DNA of 22,397 nucleotides from assembly GCA_958446785.1 (NCBI GenBank), contig CAUCXP010000005.1, positions 1-22,397 of the forward strand, written 5' to 3'. The stretch is from an uncultured Collinsella sp. (lineage in GTDB: Bacteria > Actinomycetota > Coriobacteriia > Coriobacteriales > Coriobacteriaceae). The position numbers and the translations under genes were made by a program. The notes below the pieces were generated by a model. It searched no databases and was not told the DNA's origin. It saw only the letters and a program-made list of their open reading frames with translations. Positions 9,363-16,995 of the stretch are shown here, piece after piece (the first letter of the stretch is position 1; each line of letters opens with the position of its first letter).

Positions 9363-10364
9363 CTAGTAGTAGGCCCACATGGCTTCGACTTCGTTGAGGA
9401 CCTCTACGACGCCCCAGCGGCGGGCGCTGCGGCTTTGCGAGTTGGGGTCGTAGACTCCCACCTGATCGGCATCGTCGATGCCCCAGAGCACGATATAGTG
9501 TCCAACACTGGTAAAGGTGCCGGGACGAACCGATGCGATAATGGGCGCACCCGAGCGCAGCGTCTGGGTGATAGAGCTGCGATCGATATGGAGCTGTGTT
9601 CCGTTGAGTCCCAGCTGCCACGCACCGCCTGTCATAAACGACCACTCGGTGGCACCAGTGGGGGCGTAGTTGCCGGCTTCGGCCAGTGTGCATATATCGA
9701 CCGGCGTCTTATCGGTGTGGCCGGTCTTAAAGATATAGACCATGGTGAGGCAAGTGGGGCCGCAAGCGTTTTCGCGAATAGTGCCACCGGCATAGGGCAG
9801 CTCCGACCATGCGGGGTCAATTTGGTAGATGTGGGGCATGGTGCCGGCCTGCCATTGCGAGCGTGGGGTCGAGAACGCAAAGGAGTAACCGGGCGCGACG
9901 GGAGCTTTAAGCAGCTTGTCCTCGGCAGTGGGCTCAAGACCGGCTGATCCGTGCGAGATACAGGATCCCAAAAACACAAAGACGAGGCAGGCGGCAATGG
10001 AGCAAAGCGCAAGGCGTAGGCGGCGGGCCGGAAGTGCGTGGCTTGTGGTGTGCGACGCGGGGCGAGGGGCGGAATTGCCGCGATCGCGTTGAGGTCGCGA
10101 AAAGGAGCGCTTAACGTAGTAGTCGGTCGTACGGCAATCGTAGCGGCGCGGCTGCGATGTGTCGATCTGGCGTTGGCGTGCGCTCGTGCTCACGCGGTCT
10201 GACTGCTGCACGGTACGGCTTTGTTGCCGCGAAGAAGCCCCGAGTTGCTCTTGGGGGCGCTGCGGGTTGCCGTTGTCGGAGGTGCTTCTGGGCGTTGGCG
10301 TGGTGCGGCCGGCAAGGCGCACGCTTTGTGGCCGTTGGTCGCCGTCATTGTATCCGTATGCCAT
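9363..10364 (-). CDS. membrane-anchored C39-like (papain-fold) protein
   Basis: Predicted single-pass membrane protein with an extracellular peptidase_C39_2-type domain; possibly a cysteine peptidase or amidase acting at the cell surface. Seen: a long, low-complexity Gln/Arg/Ser/Thr-rich N-terminal segment (1-110, probably disordered and cytoplasmic), positively charged ARRLR (113-117), one hydrophobic helix (about 117-135), then the catalytic-type motif NACGPTC with Cys 201, GHYIVLWGID with His 289 and VYDPNS with Asp 306, the order expected for the C39 fold. The ATG at 10364 (MAYGYND) is chosen because AAGG lies 8 nt upstream; an in-frame GTG at 10373 overlaps that site. The product has 333 residues. 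The inverted repeats of the 9057-9351 element begin 12 bp past its stop codon. Its substrate cannot be read from the sequence. Confidence 0.8.
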   Translation of the reverse strand: MAYGYNDGDQRPQSVRLAGRTTPTPRSTSDNGNPQRPQEQLGASSRQQSRTVQQSDRVSTSARQRQIDTSQPRRYDCRTTDYYVKRSFSRPQRDRGNSAPRPASHTTSHALPARRLRLALCSIAACLVFVFLGSCISHGSAGLEPTAEDKLLKAPVAPGYSFAFSTPRSQWQAGTMPHIYQIDPAWSELPYAGGTIRENACGPTCLTMVYIFKTGHTDKTPVDICTLAEAGNYAPTGATEWSFMTGGAWQLGLNGTQLHIDRSSITQTLRSGAPIIASVRPGTFTSVGHYIVLWGIDDADQVGVYDPNSQSRSARRWGVVEVLNEVEAMWAYY

Positions 10365-10719
10365 TCGAATCACCTTGCCTCATGTGTAACTTGTCTATCC
10401 TACATAAAAAGATGCACGACACATGGGTATGTGCGCCAAAAGCCTGACAAATGGTATGAACGTTGCCGCGCCGCGCGCCAAGCGTCACGGCAACAGGTAT
10501 TCAAAAGCAGGCAAGATGAAAGCGTCCAAGACGAATGACGTCTCCCGCCGTTCGTCCCAATAACGGTGCCGCTCGTTTTGCAGTTCTGCCTTCGGTCGAG
10601 CTGCGAGCGGCGCTGCTGCGCCAAGGCCGTATCTTAAAGCCATGGAATAAAAGCGCGCGGCAAAACGGACCGCGCAAGGGGTGACGCCAAGGGGCGTCAA
10701 AAAGGAAAGGAGGGGAACA
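10365..10719. promoter_or_regulatory. divergent intergenic region between C39-like and permease genes
   Basis: This 355-bp region separates two divergently transcribed genes and should hold both promoters; I see no gene in it. Visible structures are an inverted repeat CACAT-GGGT-ATGTG (10418-10431), a stem GTTGCCG (10462-10468) with CGGCAAC (10488-10494), and TGACGCC-AAGG-GGCGTCA (10682-10699) directly in front of the permease ribosome binding site. The last could mask or expose that site. I found no -35/-10 pair of good quality in either direction. Confidence 0.35.
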
Positions 10720-12171
10720 ATGGCGGACAAGAATGCAGAAGTTGCAGTCGAGGATAACGGCGGCATGAAGAAAACGCTTTCGCTCTGGAACTTCTTCACC
10801 ATCGGTTTCGGCGCCATCATCGGTACCGGTTGGGTTCTGCAGGTCGGCGACTGGATGGTCGTGGGCGGCGGTCCCGTTCCCGCTATGATCGCATTCCTCT
10901 TGGGTGCAATCTTCCTCGTGCCCGTCGGAGCTGTTTTCGGTGAGCTCACGGCTGCTATCCCCATCTCGGGCGGCATCGTCGAGTATGTCGATCGTAGCTT
11001 TGGCCGTACGATGAGCTACATCACCGGCTGGCTCCTGGCCCTGGGCAACGGCATCCTGTGCCCGTGGGAGGCCATCGCCATCTCGACCCTCGTGTCCGAG
11101 ATGTTCGGCAGCCTGCCCGGCCTTGAGTGGCTGCGCGCCGTCAAGCTCTACACCATCCTGGGCGCCGACGTTTACCTGTTCCCGACGCTGATCGCGCTCG
11201 GCTTTGCAACCTACGTCATCTTCCTCAACTTCCGCGGTGCCAGCTCGGCCGCCAAGCTGCAGGCCTTCCTGACCAAGGCCCTGCTCTGCGGCATGCTGCT
11301 CGCCATGGGCGTCTCGCTGTTCACCGGCTCGCCGGACAACGCCATGCCCGTGTTCTCCCAGGTCACCGGTGCTGGTGGCGGCAAGCCCGCTACCGAGGGC
11401 ACCAGCCTGTTCGCCGGTATCGTTTCGGTCCTGGTTCTGACCCCGTTCTTCTACGCCGGCTTCGACACCATTCCTCAGCAGGCTGAGGAAGCAGCCGAGG
11501 GCCTCAACTGGAACAAGTTCGGCAAGATCATCTCCTTGGCCCTGCTGGCCGCCGGCGGCTTCTACATGGTCTGCATCTACTCGTTCGGCACCATCCTCGA
11601 CTGGCATGAGTTTGTTAAGAGCCCGGTTCCCGCGCTTGCCTGCCTCAAGGGTATCAACATGCTCCTGTACCTGGCCATGCTCGTCATCGCCACGCTTGGA
11701 CCCATGGGTCCGATGAACTCCTTCTACGGCGCCACGAGCCGCATCATGCTCGCTATGGGCCGCAAGGGCCAGCTGCCCGAGAAGTTCGCCGAGGTCGATC
11801 CCAAGTCCGGTGCTCCCAAGCTCGCCTGCGTCGTTCTGGGCATCATCACCGTCGTCGGTCCGTTCCTGGGCAAGAACATGCTCATCCCTCTGACCAACGT
11901 GTCGGCTCTCGCCTTCATCTTCTCCTGCGGCATGGTCGCCCTCGCTTGCCTGCGCATGCGCTTCACCGAGCCCGACCTGCCTCGTCCCTACGAGGTGCCC
12001 GGCGGCAAGTTTGGCATCAGCCTCGCTATCGTTGCCTGCGGCACCATCATTGGCCTGCTCGTGATCCCGTTCTCTCCCGCCTCCCTCAACATGGTGGAGT
12101 GGAGCATCGTGATCGGCTGGCTGGCTGTTGGCCTGGCCCTCATGGCCTTCACCAATTCCCGCAAAAAGTAA
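10720..12171 (+). CDS. APC-superfamily amino-acid permease
   Basis: Inner-membrane amino-acid/polyamine transporter of the APC superfamily, 483 residues, with about 12 predicted membrane helices. Seen: the first-helix motif FFTIGFGAIIGTGWVLQ with the unwound GAIIGTG stretch that contacts the substrate backbone, PISGGIVEYVDRSFG after helix 2, PFFYAGFDTIPQQAEEA (the conserved loop around helix 6), and a PRPYEVPGG segment near the C-terminus. The ATG at 10720 follows an excellent AAGGAGGGGAACA. The 131-bp gap to the amidohydrolase gene holds a hairpin but no strong T-run, so the two genes probably form one operon; the permease may import that enzyme's substrate. The exact substrate is not deducible. 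Confidence 0.93.
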   Translation: MADKNAEVAVEDNGGMKKTLSLWNFFTIGFGAIIGTGWVLQVGDWMVVGGGPVPAMIAFLLGAIFLVPVGAVFGELTAAIPISGGIVEYVDRSFGRTMSYITGWLLALGNGILCPWEAIAISTLVSEMFGSLPGLEWLRAVKLYTILGADVYLFPTLIALGFATYVIFLNFRGASSAAKLQAFLTKALLCGMLLAMGVSLFTGSPDNAMPVFSQVTGAGGGKPATEGTSLFAGIVSVLVLTPFFYAGFDTIPQQAEEAAEGLNWNKFGKIISLALLAAGGFYMVCIYSFGTILDWHEFVKSPVPALACLKGINMLLYLAMLVIATLGPMGPMNSFYGATSRIMLAMGRKGQLPEKFAEVDPKSGAPKLACVVLGIITVVGPFLGKNMLIPLTNVSALAFIFSCGMVALACLRMRFTEPDLPRPYEVPGGKFGISLAIVACGTIIGLLVIPFSPASLNMVEWSIVIGWLAVGLALMAFTNSRKK

Positions 12172-12191
12172 CGCCGAGCCGGGGCGGATCG

Positions 12192-12220
12192 GGTGCGCGG
12201 AGCCCTCTCTTCCGCGCACC
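12192..12220 (+). promoter_or_regulatory. intergenic hairpin between permease and amidohydrolase
   Basis: A 10-bp perfect stem, GGTGCGCGGA (12192-12201) and TCCGCGCACC (12211-12220), with a 9-nt loop. No T-run follows directly, only GTTTTG about 20 nt later. A second small stem, GAGGCC (12249-12254) and GGCCTC (12267-12272), follows. They may stabilise the upstream message or partly reduce read-through. Confidence 0.5.
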
Positions 12221-12302
12221 GAACCCGGCACCACTTGGGTAGTTTTGTGAGGCCTTAACCCAACACGGCCTCGCCCACTATATGGATCCATAAGGAGGAA
12301 CC

Positions 12303-13580
12303 ATGTCCACTAAGTATGCAATCGTTGGCGGCAAGCTCATCGACGGTACCGGTGCCGAGCCGGTCGAGAACTCCCTCGTTCTCGTCGACGACAACGGCAA
12401 GATCGAGTACGCCGGTGTCATGCAGGACCTTCCCGAGGGCGTTGAGGTCATCGACGCCGCCGGCAAGACCGTCCTTCCCGGCCTGATCGACACCCACCTG
12501 CACTTCTCGGGCAACCTGACCGACGATGACACCGACTGGGTCATGCAGCCGCTCCTCGAGAAGCAGGCCGTCGCCGTCAAGCAGGCCTACGACTGCCTCA
12601 CCCACGGCCTCACCACCGTCTGCGAGATCGGCCGCTTTGGTATCCAGATCCGTGACTGCATCGACAAGGGCGTCTTCAAGGGCCCGCGCGTTCTGGCCAC
12701 CGGCCTTGGCTTCTGTCGCGTTGCCGGCCACGGCGACTCCCACCACTGCAGCCAGGAGCTCAACAAGGAATCGCACCCCTGGGGCGATCAGGTCGACGGT
12801 CCTTGGGATCTGCGCAAGGCCGTCCGTCGTCGCCTGCGTGAGAACCCCGATGCCATCAAGATCTGGGCTACCGGTGGCGGCATCTGGCGCTGGGACTCCG
12901 GCCGCGACCAGCACTACTGCTCCGAGGAGATCCAGGCCGTGATCGAAGAGGCCAAGTTGGTCGGCATCCCCGTGTGGAGCCACTGCTACAACAACCACGC
13001 CGCTGCCTACGATTCCGTCCGCTTTGGCTGCGAGCAGTTGATTCACGGCTTCGATATCGATGAGCGCACCATGGACCTCATGGCCGAGCAGGGCACCTTC
13101 TTCACCCCGACGATCGCCTTCCTGCCCACCTGGTACGCCACCTATCCGCCCGTCTACGTCCCCGAGCTGCACGACAAGTACGAGGGCACCCTGGTCGAGA
13201 AGGAGCTGCAGCGCAACTACGACTGCCTGCGCGAGGCCAAGAAGCGCGGCGTCGTCATGACGATCGGCTCCGACTCCTTCTCCTTCGTCACCCCGTACGG
13301 CACCTGCTCCATCGAGGAGATGTACGAGTTCGTCGACAAGATCGGCTTCACCCCGGTCGAGACCATCACCTGCGCCACCCTCAACGGTGCCAAGATGTGC
13401 CACATCGAGGACGAGACCGGTTCCATCGAGGCCGGCAAGTGCGCCGACCTGCTGGTCGTCAACGGTGACGTCGCCGCTGACATTCACGTGCTCAACACCG
13501 ACAACATGGACGTCATCATGAAGGACGGCTGGATCGTCGAGGCTGGCACCTTTGGCGAGGCCAACAAATACAGCGCCTAA
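12303..13580 (+). CDS. metal-dependent amidohydrolase (imidazolonepropionase/prolidase-like group)
   Basis: TIM-barrel amidohydrolase of the binuclear metal type, 425 residues, cytoplasmic; hydrolyses an amide, peptide or related bond in a small substrate. Seen: the N-terminal beta-sandwich start (IVGGKLIDGTGAEP), the metal-binding HxH in LPGLIDTHLHF (His 65, His 67), K186 in AIKIWATGGG as the likely carbamylated bridging lysine, His 227 in VWSHCYN, His 248 in QLIHGFDID, the catalytic Asp 324 in IGSDS, and the closing ADLLVVNGD and VIMKDGWIVEAG strands. The ATG at 12303 follows TAAGGAGGAACC. The set of ligands matches the Xaa-Pro/Xaa-Arg dipeptidase-like branch as well as imidazolonepropionase-like enzymes. 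The linked APC permease suggests an amino-acid derivative or dipeptide as substrate. Unusually rich in Cys (about 15) for the family. Confidence 0.9.
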   Translation: MSTKYAIVGGKLIDGTGAEPVENSLVLVDDNGKIEYAGVMQDLPEGVEVIDAAGKTVLPGLIDTHLHFSGNLTDDDTDWVMQPLLEKQAVAVKQAYDCLTHGLTTVCEIGRFGIQIRDCIDKGVFKGPRVLATGLGFCRVAGHGDSHHCSQELNKESHPWGDQVDGPWDLRKAVRRRLRENPDAIKIWATGGGIWRWDSGRDQHYCSEEIQAVIEEAKLVGIPVWSHCYNNHAAAYDSVRFGCEQLIHGFDIDERTMDLMAEQGTFFTPTIAFLPTWYATYPPVYVPELHDKYEGTLVEKELQRNYDCLREAKKRGVVMTIGSDSFSFVTPYGTCSIEEMYEFVDKIGFTPVETITCATLNGAKMCHIEDETGSIEAGKCADLLVVNGDVAADIHVLNTDNMDVIMKDGWIVEAGTFGEANKYSA

Positions 13581-13638
13581 GATACCGTTTGTCGATGGCT
13601 GGATGTAAAACACAGTTTTTGATTGCATAATGCAATGG

Positions 13639-13664
13639 AGAGGGTCGCTTGCGGCCCTCTTTAT
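13639..13664 (+). terminator. rho-independent terminator after the amidohydrolase
   Basis: Stem AGAGGGTCGC (13639-13648) with GCGGCCCTCT (13651-13660), one G-U pair and a 2-nt gap, followed by TTATT. It ends the permease-amidohydrolase operon. A perfect small palindrome, ATTGCATAATGCAAT (13622-13636), lies just in front of it. Confidence 0.8.
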
Positions 13665-13697
13665 TGCTATGGGTGCGGTAGATAAAAGGGGATGACG

Positions 13698-15083
13698 GTG
13701 GATTTAAACAGGCTGATTCTGGGCAAGAGCTACAACTCTACCAAGGTCTTTCGTACCGCTCAGCATGTGGTTCAAGCCATCTTGCTCGGTATTGTCGTTC
13801 CGCTGCTTATCCTGCTGCTCATCTGGGATCTAACCGATAATCCCAATCCCGTTCCGGCCGTTGTCGTCATTGCCGGCTTGGTCATGCTGTGCTTCTTCTT
13901 CTCGTATGTCTTTGTCGTTCCCGACGACCTCACGTCGAGCGCTACCGACCGCACGCTCGCCATCGCATCGAAAATATTCGCCTATACGTCGCGAGGCCTT
14001 ACGCCCGAAGCGGCCCTGGGCGCTTCCAAAATCATCCTTTCCGAGACCATTGCCTCGGCCATCTGCTTTACCGACGGCAAGCAGGTGCTGGCGAGCTGGG
14101 GCGAGGACTCGGCAAAATGCCCTGCGGGCACTCCGGTTGTGCTGCGGACTACGCTCAACGTGATCAACAGCGGTGAACAAAGCGTGTTCTCGCGCGATGC
14201 CTCGACCGAGACGGGTGGCTACTTTCCGCGCCTGCGCGCCGGTATTGTCGCACCGCTTACCGTGCGCGGGCATTGCGTGGGCACGCTCGAGCTGTATTAT
14301 CCCCGTCTGAGCAGCATCGATATGCGCCAGACGGCGCTTGCCTCGGGCTTTGCCGACCTCATTTCCACGCAGCTTGCGAGCTTTGAGCTCGAGCGCCAGG
14401 ACGAGCTTACGGCCCGCGTGGAGCTGCGCGCCTTGCAATCGCAGGTCGATCCTCATTTTCTATTCAATACCATCAGCACCATCGTGTCGCTCGTACGTAC
14501 CGAGCCGGACAAGGCCAGGTCGCTGCTGATCGACTTTTCCAATTACTACCGTCAGACGCTTTCTGATTCCGATACCCTCACAACGCTCGAGCACGAGGTG
14601 GAACAGGGCACTCGCTATATCAATCTTATGCAGGCCCGGTATGGCGACGGCCGTCTGCGCGTCTCGGTCGATATCGACTTTGAGGTGCGCGATTGCATGG
14701 TGCCGCCGTTTATCTTGCAGCCGTTGCTCGAAAACTGCATCAAGCACGCGCAGCGCGAGACCGAGCCGCTTTCTATTCGTGTTAGGGCTTTTGAGACCGA
14801 TGACGGTCTGGAGATCATCGTCGAAGATGACGGCATCGGTATGAGCGAAGAAGTCTGCGCGCACCTGTTTGAGCAGCATCGCCGAGAGGAGCCCGAGAGC
14901 ATTACCGCCGACGGCTCCATCAAACGAGGCTGCGGCCTGGCGCTCTTCAACGTGCTTCAGCGCATCCATTTCTTTTACGGGGAAGATTCTGGCATGCGCG
15001 TGAAGTCCCAGGAGGGCGTGGGAACGCAGGTCATCGTCGAGCTGAACGGCGAGCCGCATGAGCCGGCGCCGATGAAGGTGTAG
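13698..15083 (+). CDS. LytS/YehU-type sensor histidine kinase (system 1)
   Basis: Membrane-bound sensor kinase expected to phosphorylate the regulator encoded 39 nt downstream. Seen: two hydrophobic helices near the N-terminus (about 24-44 and 52-73) with almost no extracellular loop, a GAF-like cytoplasmic domain (about 85-225; GIVAPLTVRGHCVGTLELYY), the His_kinase block ALQSQVDPHFLFNT with phospho-acceptor His 253, and a HATPase domain with N-box LLENCIKHA, EDDGIGM and GCGLALFNV. I place the start at GTG 13698 because GGGG ends 6 nt before it; the in-frame ATG at 13692 directly abuts that site with no spacing. Its central region is about two-thirds identical (50 of 76 residues counted) to the second kinase at 19611. 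The tiny outside loop suggests it senses the membrane, or a cytoplasmic signal through the GAF domain. Confidence 0.93.
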   Translation: MDLNRLILGKSYNSTKVFRTAQHVVQAILLGIVVPLLILLLIWDLTDNPNPVPAVVVIAGLVMLCFFFSYVFVVPDDLTSSATDRTLAIASKIFAYTSRGLTPEAALGASKIILSETIASAICFTDGKQVLASWGEDSAKCPAGTPVVLRTTLNVINSGEQSVFSRDASTETGGYFPRLRAGIVAPLTVRGHCVGTLELYYPRLSSIDMRQTALASGFADLISTQLASFELERQDELTARVELRALQSQVDPHFLFNTISTIVSLVRTEPDKARSLLIDFSNYYRQTLSDSDTLTTLEHEVEQGTRYINLMQARYGDGRLRVSVDIDFEVRDCMVPPFILQPLLENCIKHAQRETEPLSIRVRAFETDDGLEIIVEDDGIGMSEEVCAHLFEQHRREEPESITADGSIKRGCGLALFNVLQRIHFFYGEDSGMRVKSQEGVGTQVIVELNGEPHEPAPMKV

Positions 15084-15122
15084 CGCGCGGTTGGATTGAG
15101 AGAAAAAAGAGGGGAAGCGCAT

Positions 15123-15857
15123 ATGTCCGAGGGATGGAACATCTTGGTGGTTGATGACGAGCCTCCTATTAGGGCTGAGCTACGCTATCTATTGGAAAAG
15201 GATACGCGTGTGGGTCATATTGCCGAGGCGGGCAATGTCACCGAAGCCGTGGAGTCGATTCTGTCGAACAAGCCCGACGTGTTGTTTTTAGACATTACCA
15301 TGCCCGGTCGCTCGGGAATTGAGCTTGCCGAGACGCTGCAGAACCTAAAGACGCCGCCGGTCGTGGTGTTTGTGACGGCATTTGCCGAGTATGCGGCTGA
15401 TGCCTATAACCTCGATGCCGTCGATTATGTCGTCAAGCCGGTTGAGGACGCACGCCTGTCAAAGGCACTCGACAAGATCGAGGCGGCCTTGGGCGTCCGT
15501 CGTGTTATCCACGCTCCGCGCCAGCCTTTGCGTCTGACGGTGGACCGCGGGGGCAAAAAGGTGTTCATTCCCGCCGCAGACGTTTGCTACTTTGAGGCGC
15601 GCGCCGATTTTTGCAACGCCATCTGCGCCGAGGGAACGTACCTGATCAATGAGTCGATCTCTTCGCTCGAGCGTCGCTTGGACTCCGAGGGCTTTATTCG
15701 CGTTCATCGCAGCTACCTGGTCAATTTGGAAGACGTGCACAATGTTGAGATTGGCTCCACGGGGTTGATGGAGCTCAGGCTCGACCGCGTGAACTCGACG
15801 GTACCGGTGTCCCGTCGTCGTGCCGCCGAGGTCAAGTCGCACCTGGGGCTTGCGTAA
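15123..15857 (+). CDS. LytTR-family response regulator (system 1)
   Basis: Two-domain DNA-binding response regulator, 244 residues. Receiver: acidic pocket VVDDEPP (Asp 11, Asp 12), phospho-acceptor Asp 57 in LFLDITMPG, the switch Thr in FVTAF, and Lys in VVKPVED. LytTR output domain (about 140-244): VFIPAADVCYFEARADFC, FIRVHRSYLVNL and VPVSRRRAAEVK, typical of this fold. The ATG at 15123 is chosen for the AGGGGAAGCGCAT in front; a TTG-type upstream start is not needed. It follows the kinase gene by 39 nt and is surely its partner. LytTR proteins bind paired short sites upstream of target genes; likely local targets are the following phospholipase-like gene or itself, but I did not identify a site. 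Confidence 0.95.
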   Translation: MSEGWNILVVDDEPPIRAELRYLLEKDTRVGHIAEAGNVTEAVESILSNKPDVLFLDITMPGRSGIELAETLQNLKTPPVVVFVTAFAEYAADAYNLDAVDYVVKPVEDARLSKALDKIEAALGVRRVIHAPRQPLRLTVDRGGKKVFIPAADVCYFEARADFCNAICAEGTYLINESISSLERRLDSEGFIRVHRSYLVNLEDVHNVEIGSTGLMELRLDRVNSTVPVSRRRAAEVKSHLGLA

Positions 15858-15890
15858 GAGGCTTGCGTGCTGTCGTTTACCATCGCAGGT

Positions 15891-15917
15891 TTGGCATGGG
15901 CGCGCGGTGGGCATAAT
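15891..15917 (+). promoter_or_regulatory. candidate promoter for the phospholipase C-like gene
   Basis: TTGGCA (15891-15896) and CATAAT (15912-15917), each one base from consensus, are 15 bp apart, slightly short of ideal. They would put the transcript start about 25 nt before the ATG at 15950, which has GAAAGGA as its ribosome binding site. Confidence 0.4.
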
Positions 15918-15949
15918 GGGTGGCATCGAATGAAATCGAAAGGATCATT

Positions 15950-16894
15950 ATGCCCGCGCTTATCACCCATCATCTGTTTGGCGAGGAAAGCATCGACCGT
16001 CTTCCGCAGGGCGTCATCACGTCCGATGAAGAGCGCATTGCCTTTATCTTGGGCAACCAAGGCCCCGACCCGTTTTTCTTTCACATTCTGACACCGCGTG
16101 TTTCCGACTGCACGCTGCTGGCGCAGGTCATGCATCGGTCGCGCATGTCTCGCCAGTTCGCGTGCCTGCGCGACGGCGTGTCGCATCTGCTGCCGCGCGA
16201 TGCCAGCTTGGGTCGTGCCTTTGCGCTGGGCCTGCTGTCTCATTACGTGCTCGACCGCAACGCTCACCCCTTTGTCTATGAGCAGCAGTTTGGCATCGTG
16301 GAGTCCGATTCAGAGCTTGAGGATTCGAGCAGTCAGGTCCATGCCGTGATCGAGAGCGACCTGGATGTACTGATGCTGCAGCTTAAACGCGATGGCGCTA
16401 CGGTCGACGATTACCCGCCGGCGGGCGAGATCGTCACCACCGATCGCATCAATCGCGTGGCCGGCGTGCTGATGAGCTATGTTGCCGGACGCGTGTACGG
16501 CATTGACATTCCGGCGGGGGAGTACGGTGCTGCCGTTGCCAATATGCAGCGACTTTACCGCGCGATTGAGCCGGCCGGCTCCGCAAAGACGCGCGCGATC
16601 TCGCTGGTTGAGGGCTTGGTGCACGACTACTCGCTGCTCGACGGCCTTGCGCACCGCGTGACGACCGAGCTGCCCGAGCGTACCGGCAACCTGGGCCACT
16701 TGGCATGGAAGAACCCCTTTACCGATGAAGTCTCGACCGAGAGCTTCCCCGAGGTCTTTGACCGCGCGCTGCTCGATTACGAGTGCACGGTTGCCCGCTT
16801 TATCGAGACCGGCGATATGGAAGCCGTGACCAACCATGTCAATTACAGCGGTCGCGTGCTCAATGCCGATGAGGAGTTCGACCGCGAGGAATAG
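15950..16894 (+). CDS. zinc-dependent phospholipase C-like protein
   Basis: Matches the zinc-dependent phospholipase C / S1-P1 nuclease-like all-helical fold (PF00882 type), 314 residues. Seen: MPALITHHLFGEESIDRLP at the N-terminus, with tandem His that are usually metal ligands, GNQGPDPFFFH, FALGLLSHYVLDRNAHPFVY with the HxxxDxxxH-type motif, and HAVIESDLD, which supplies another His and an acidic residue. No signal peptide is visible, so it is probably cytoplasmic, unlike secreted clostridial toxins. The ATG at 15950 has GAAAGGA with a 5-nt gap. In Gram-positive gut bacteria such proteins are common and uncharacterised; lipid hydrolysis is possible but unproven. It sits between two LytTR systems. 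Confidence 0.8.
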   Translation: MPALITHHLFGEESIDRLPQGVITSDEERIAFILGNQGPDPFFFHILTPRVSDCTLLAQVMHRSRMSRQFACLRDGVSHLLPRDASLGRAFALGLLSHYVLDRNAHPFVYEQQFGIVESDSELEDSSSQVHAVIESDLDVLMLQLKRDGATVDDYPPAGEIVTTDRINRVAGVLMSYVAGRVYGIDIPAGEYGAAVANMQRLYRAIEPAGSAKTRAISLVEGLVHDYSLLDGLAHRVTTELPERTGNLGHLAWKNPFTDEVSTESFPEVFDRALLDYECTVARFIETGDMEAVTNHVNYSGRVLNADEEFDREE

Positions 16895-16935
16895 GGCTCA
16901 TGCGTGCCCCTTTGCCGAATCCTTACCGGTGCTTC

Positions 16936-16954
16936 TGGACAATTGGGGTACGAT
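16936..16954 (+). promoter_or_regulatory. candidate promoter element of the MFS gene
   Basis: A -10-like TACGAT (16949-16954) preceded by GGGG, with TGGACA (16936-16941) only 7 bp further up. It lies 41 nt before the start codon. The short spacing is not standard but resembles the arrangement in front of PFOR and the glycosyltransferase. Confidence 0.25.
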
Positions 16955-16995
16955 GAACTAACTGCATATCGGGCAAATACGAAGGGTCCCTGTCC

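Noticed and set aside
10501..12291. A 596-codon minus-strand open frame opposite the permease
   Set aside because: Composition is dominated by Glu, Asp, Gly, His and Gln, as expected from the antisense of a membrane protein gene; no ribosome binding site or family features.
12255..13628. A 457-codon minus-strand open frame opposite the amidohydrolase
   Set aside because: Antisense shadow of a codon-biased gene, Asp/Val/Leu-rich without motifs.
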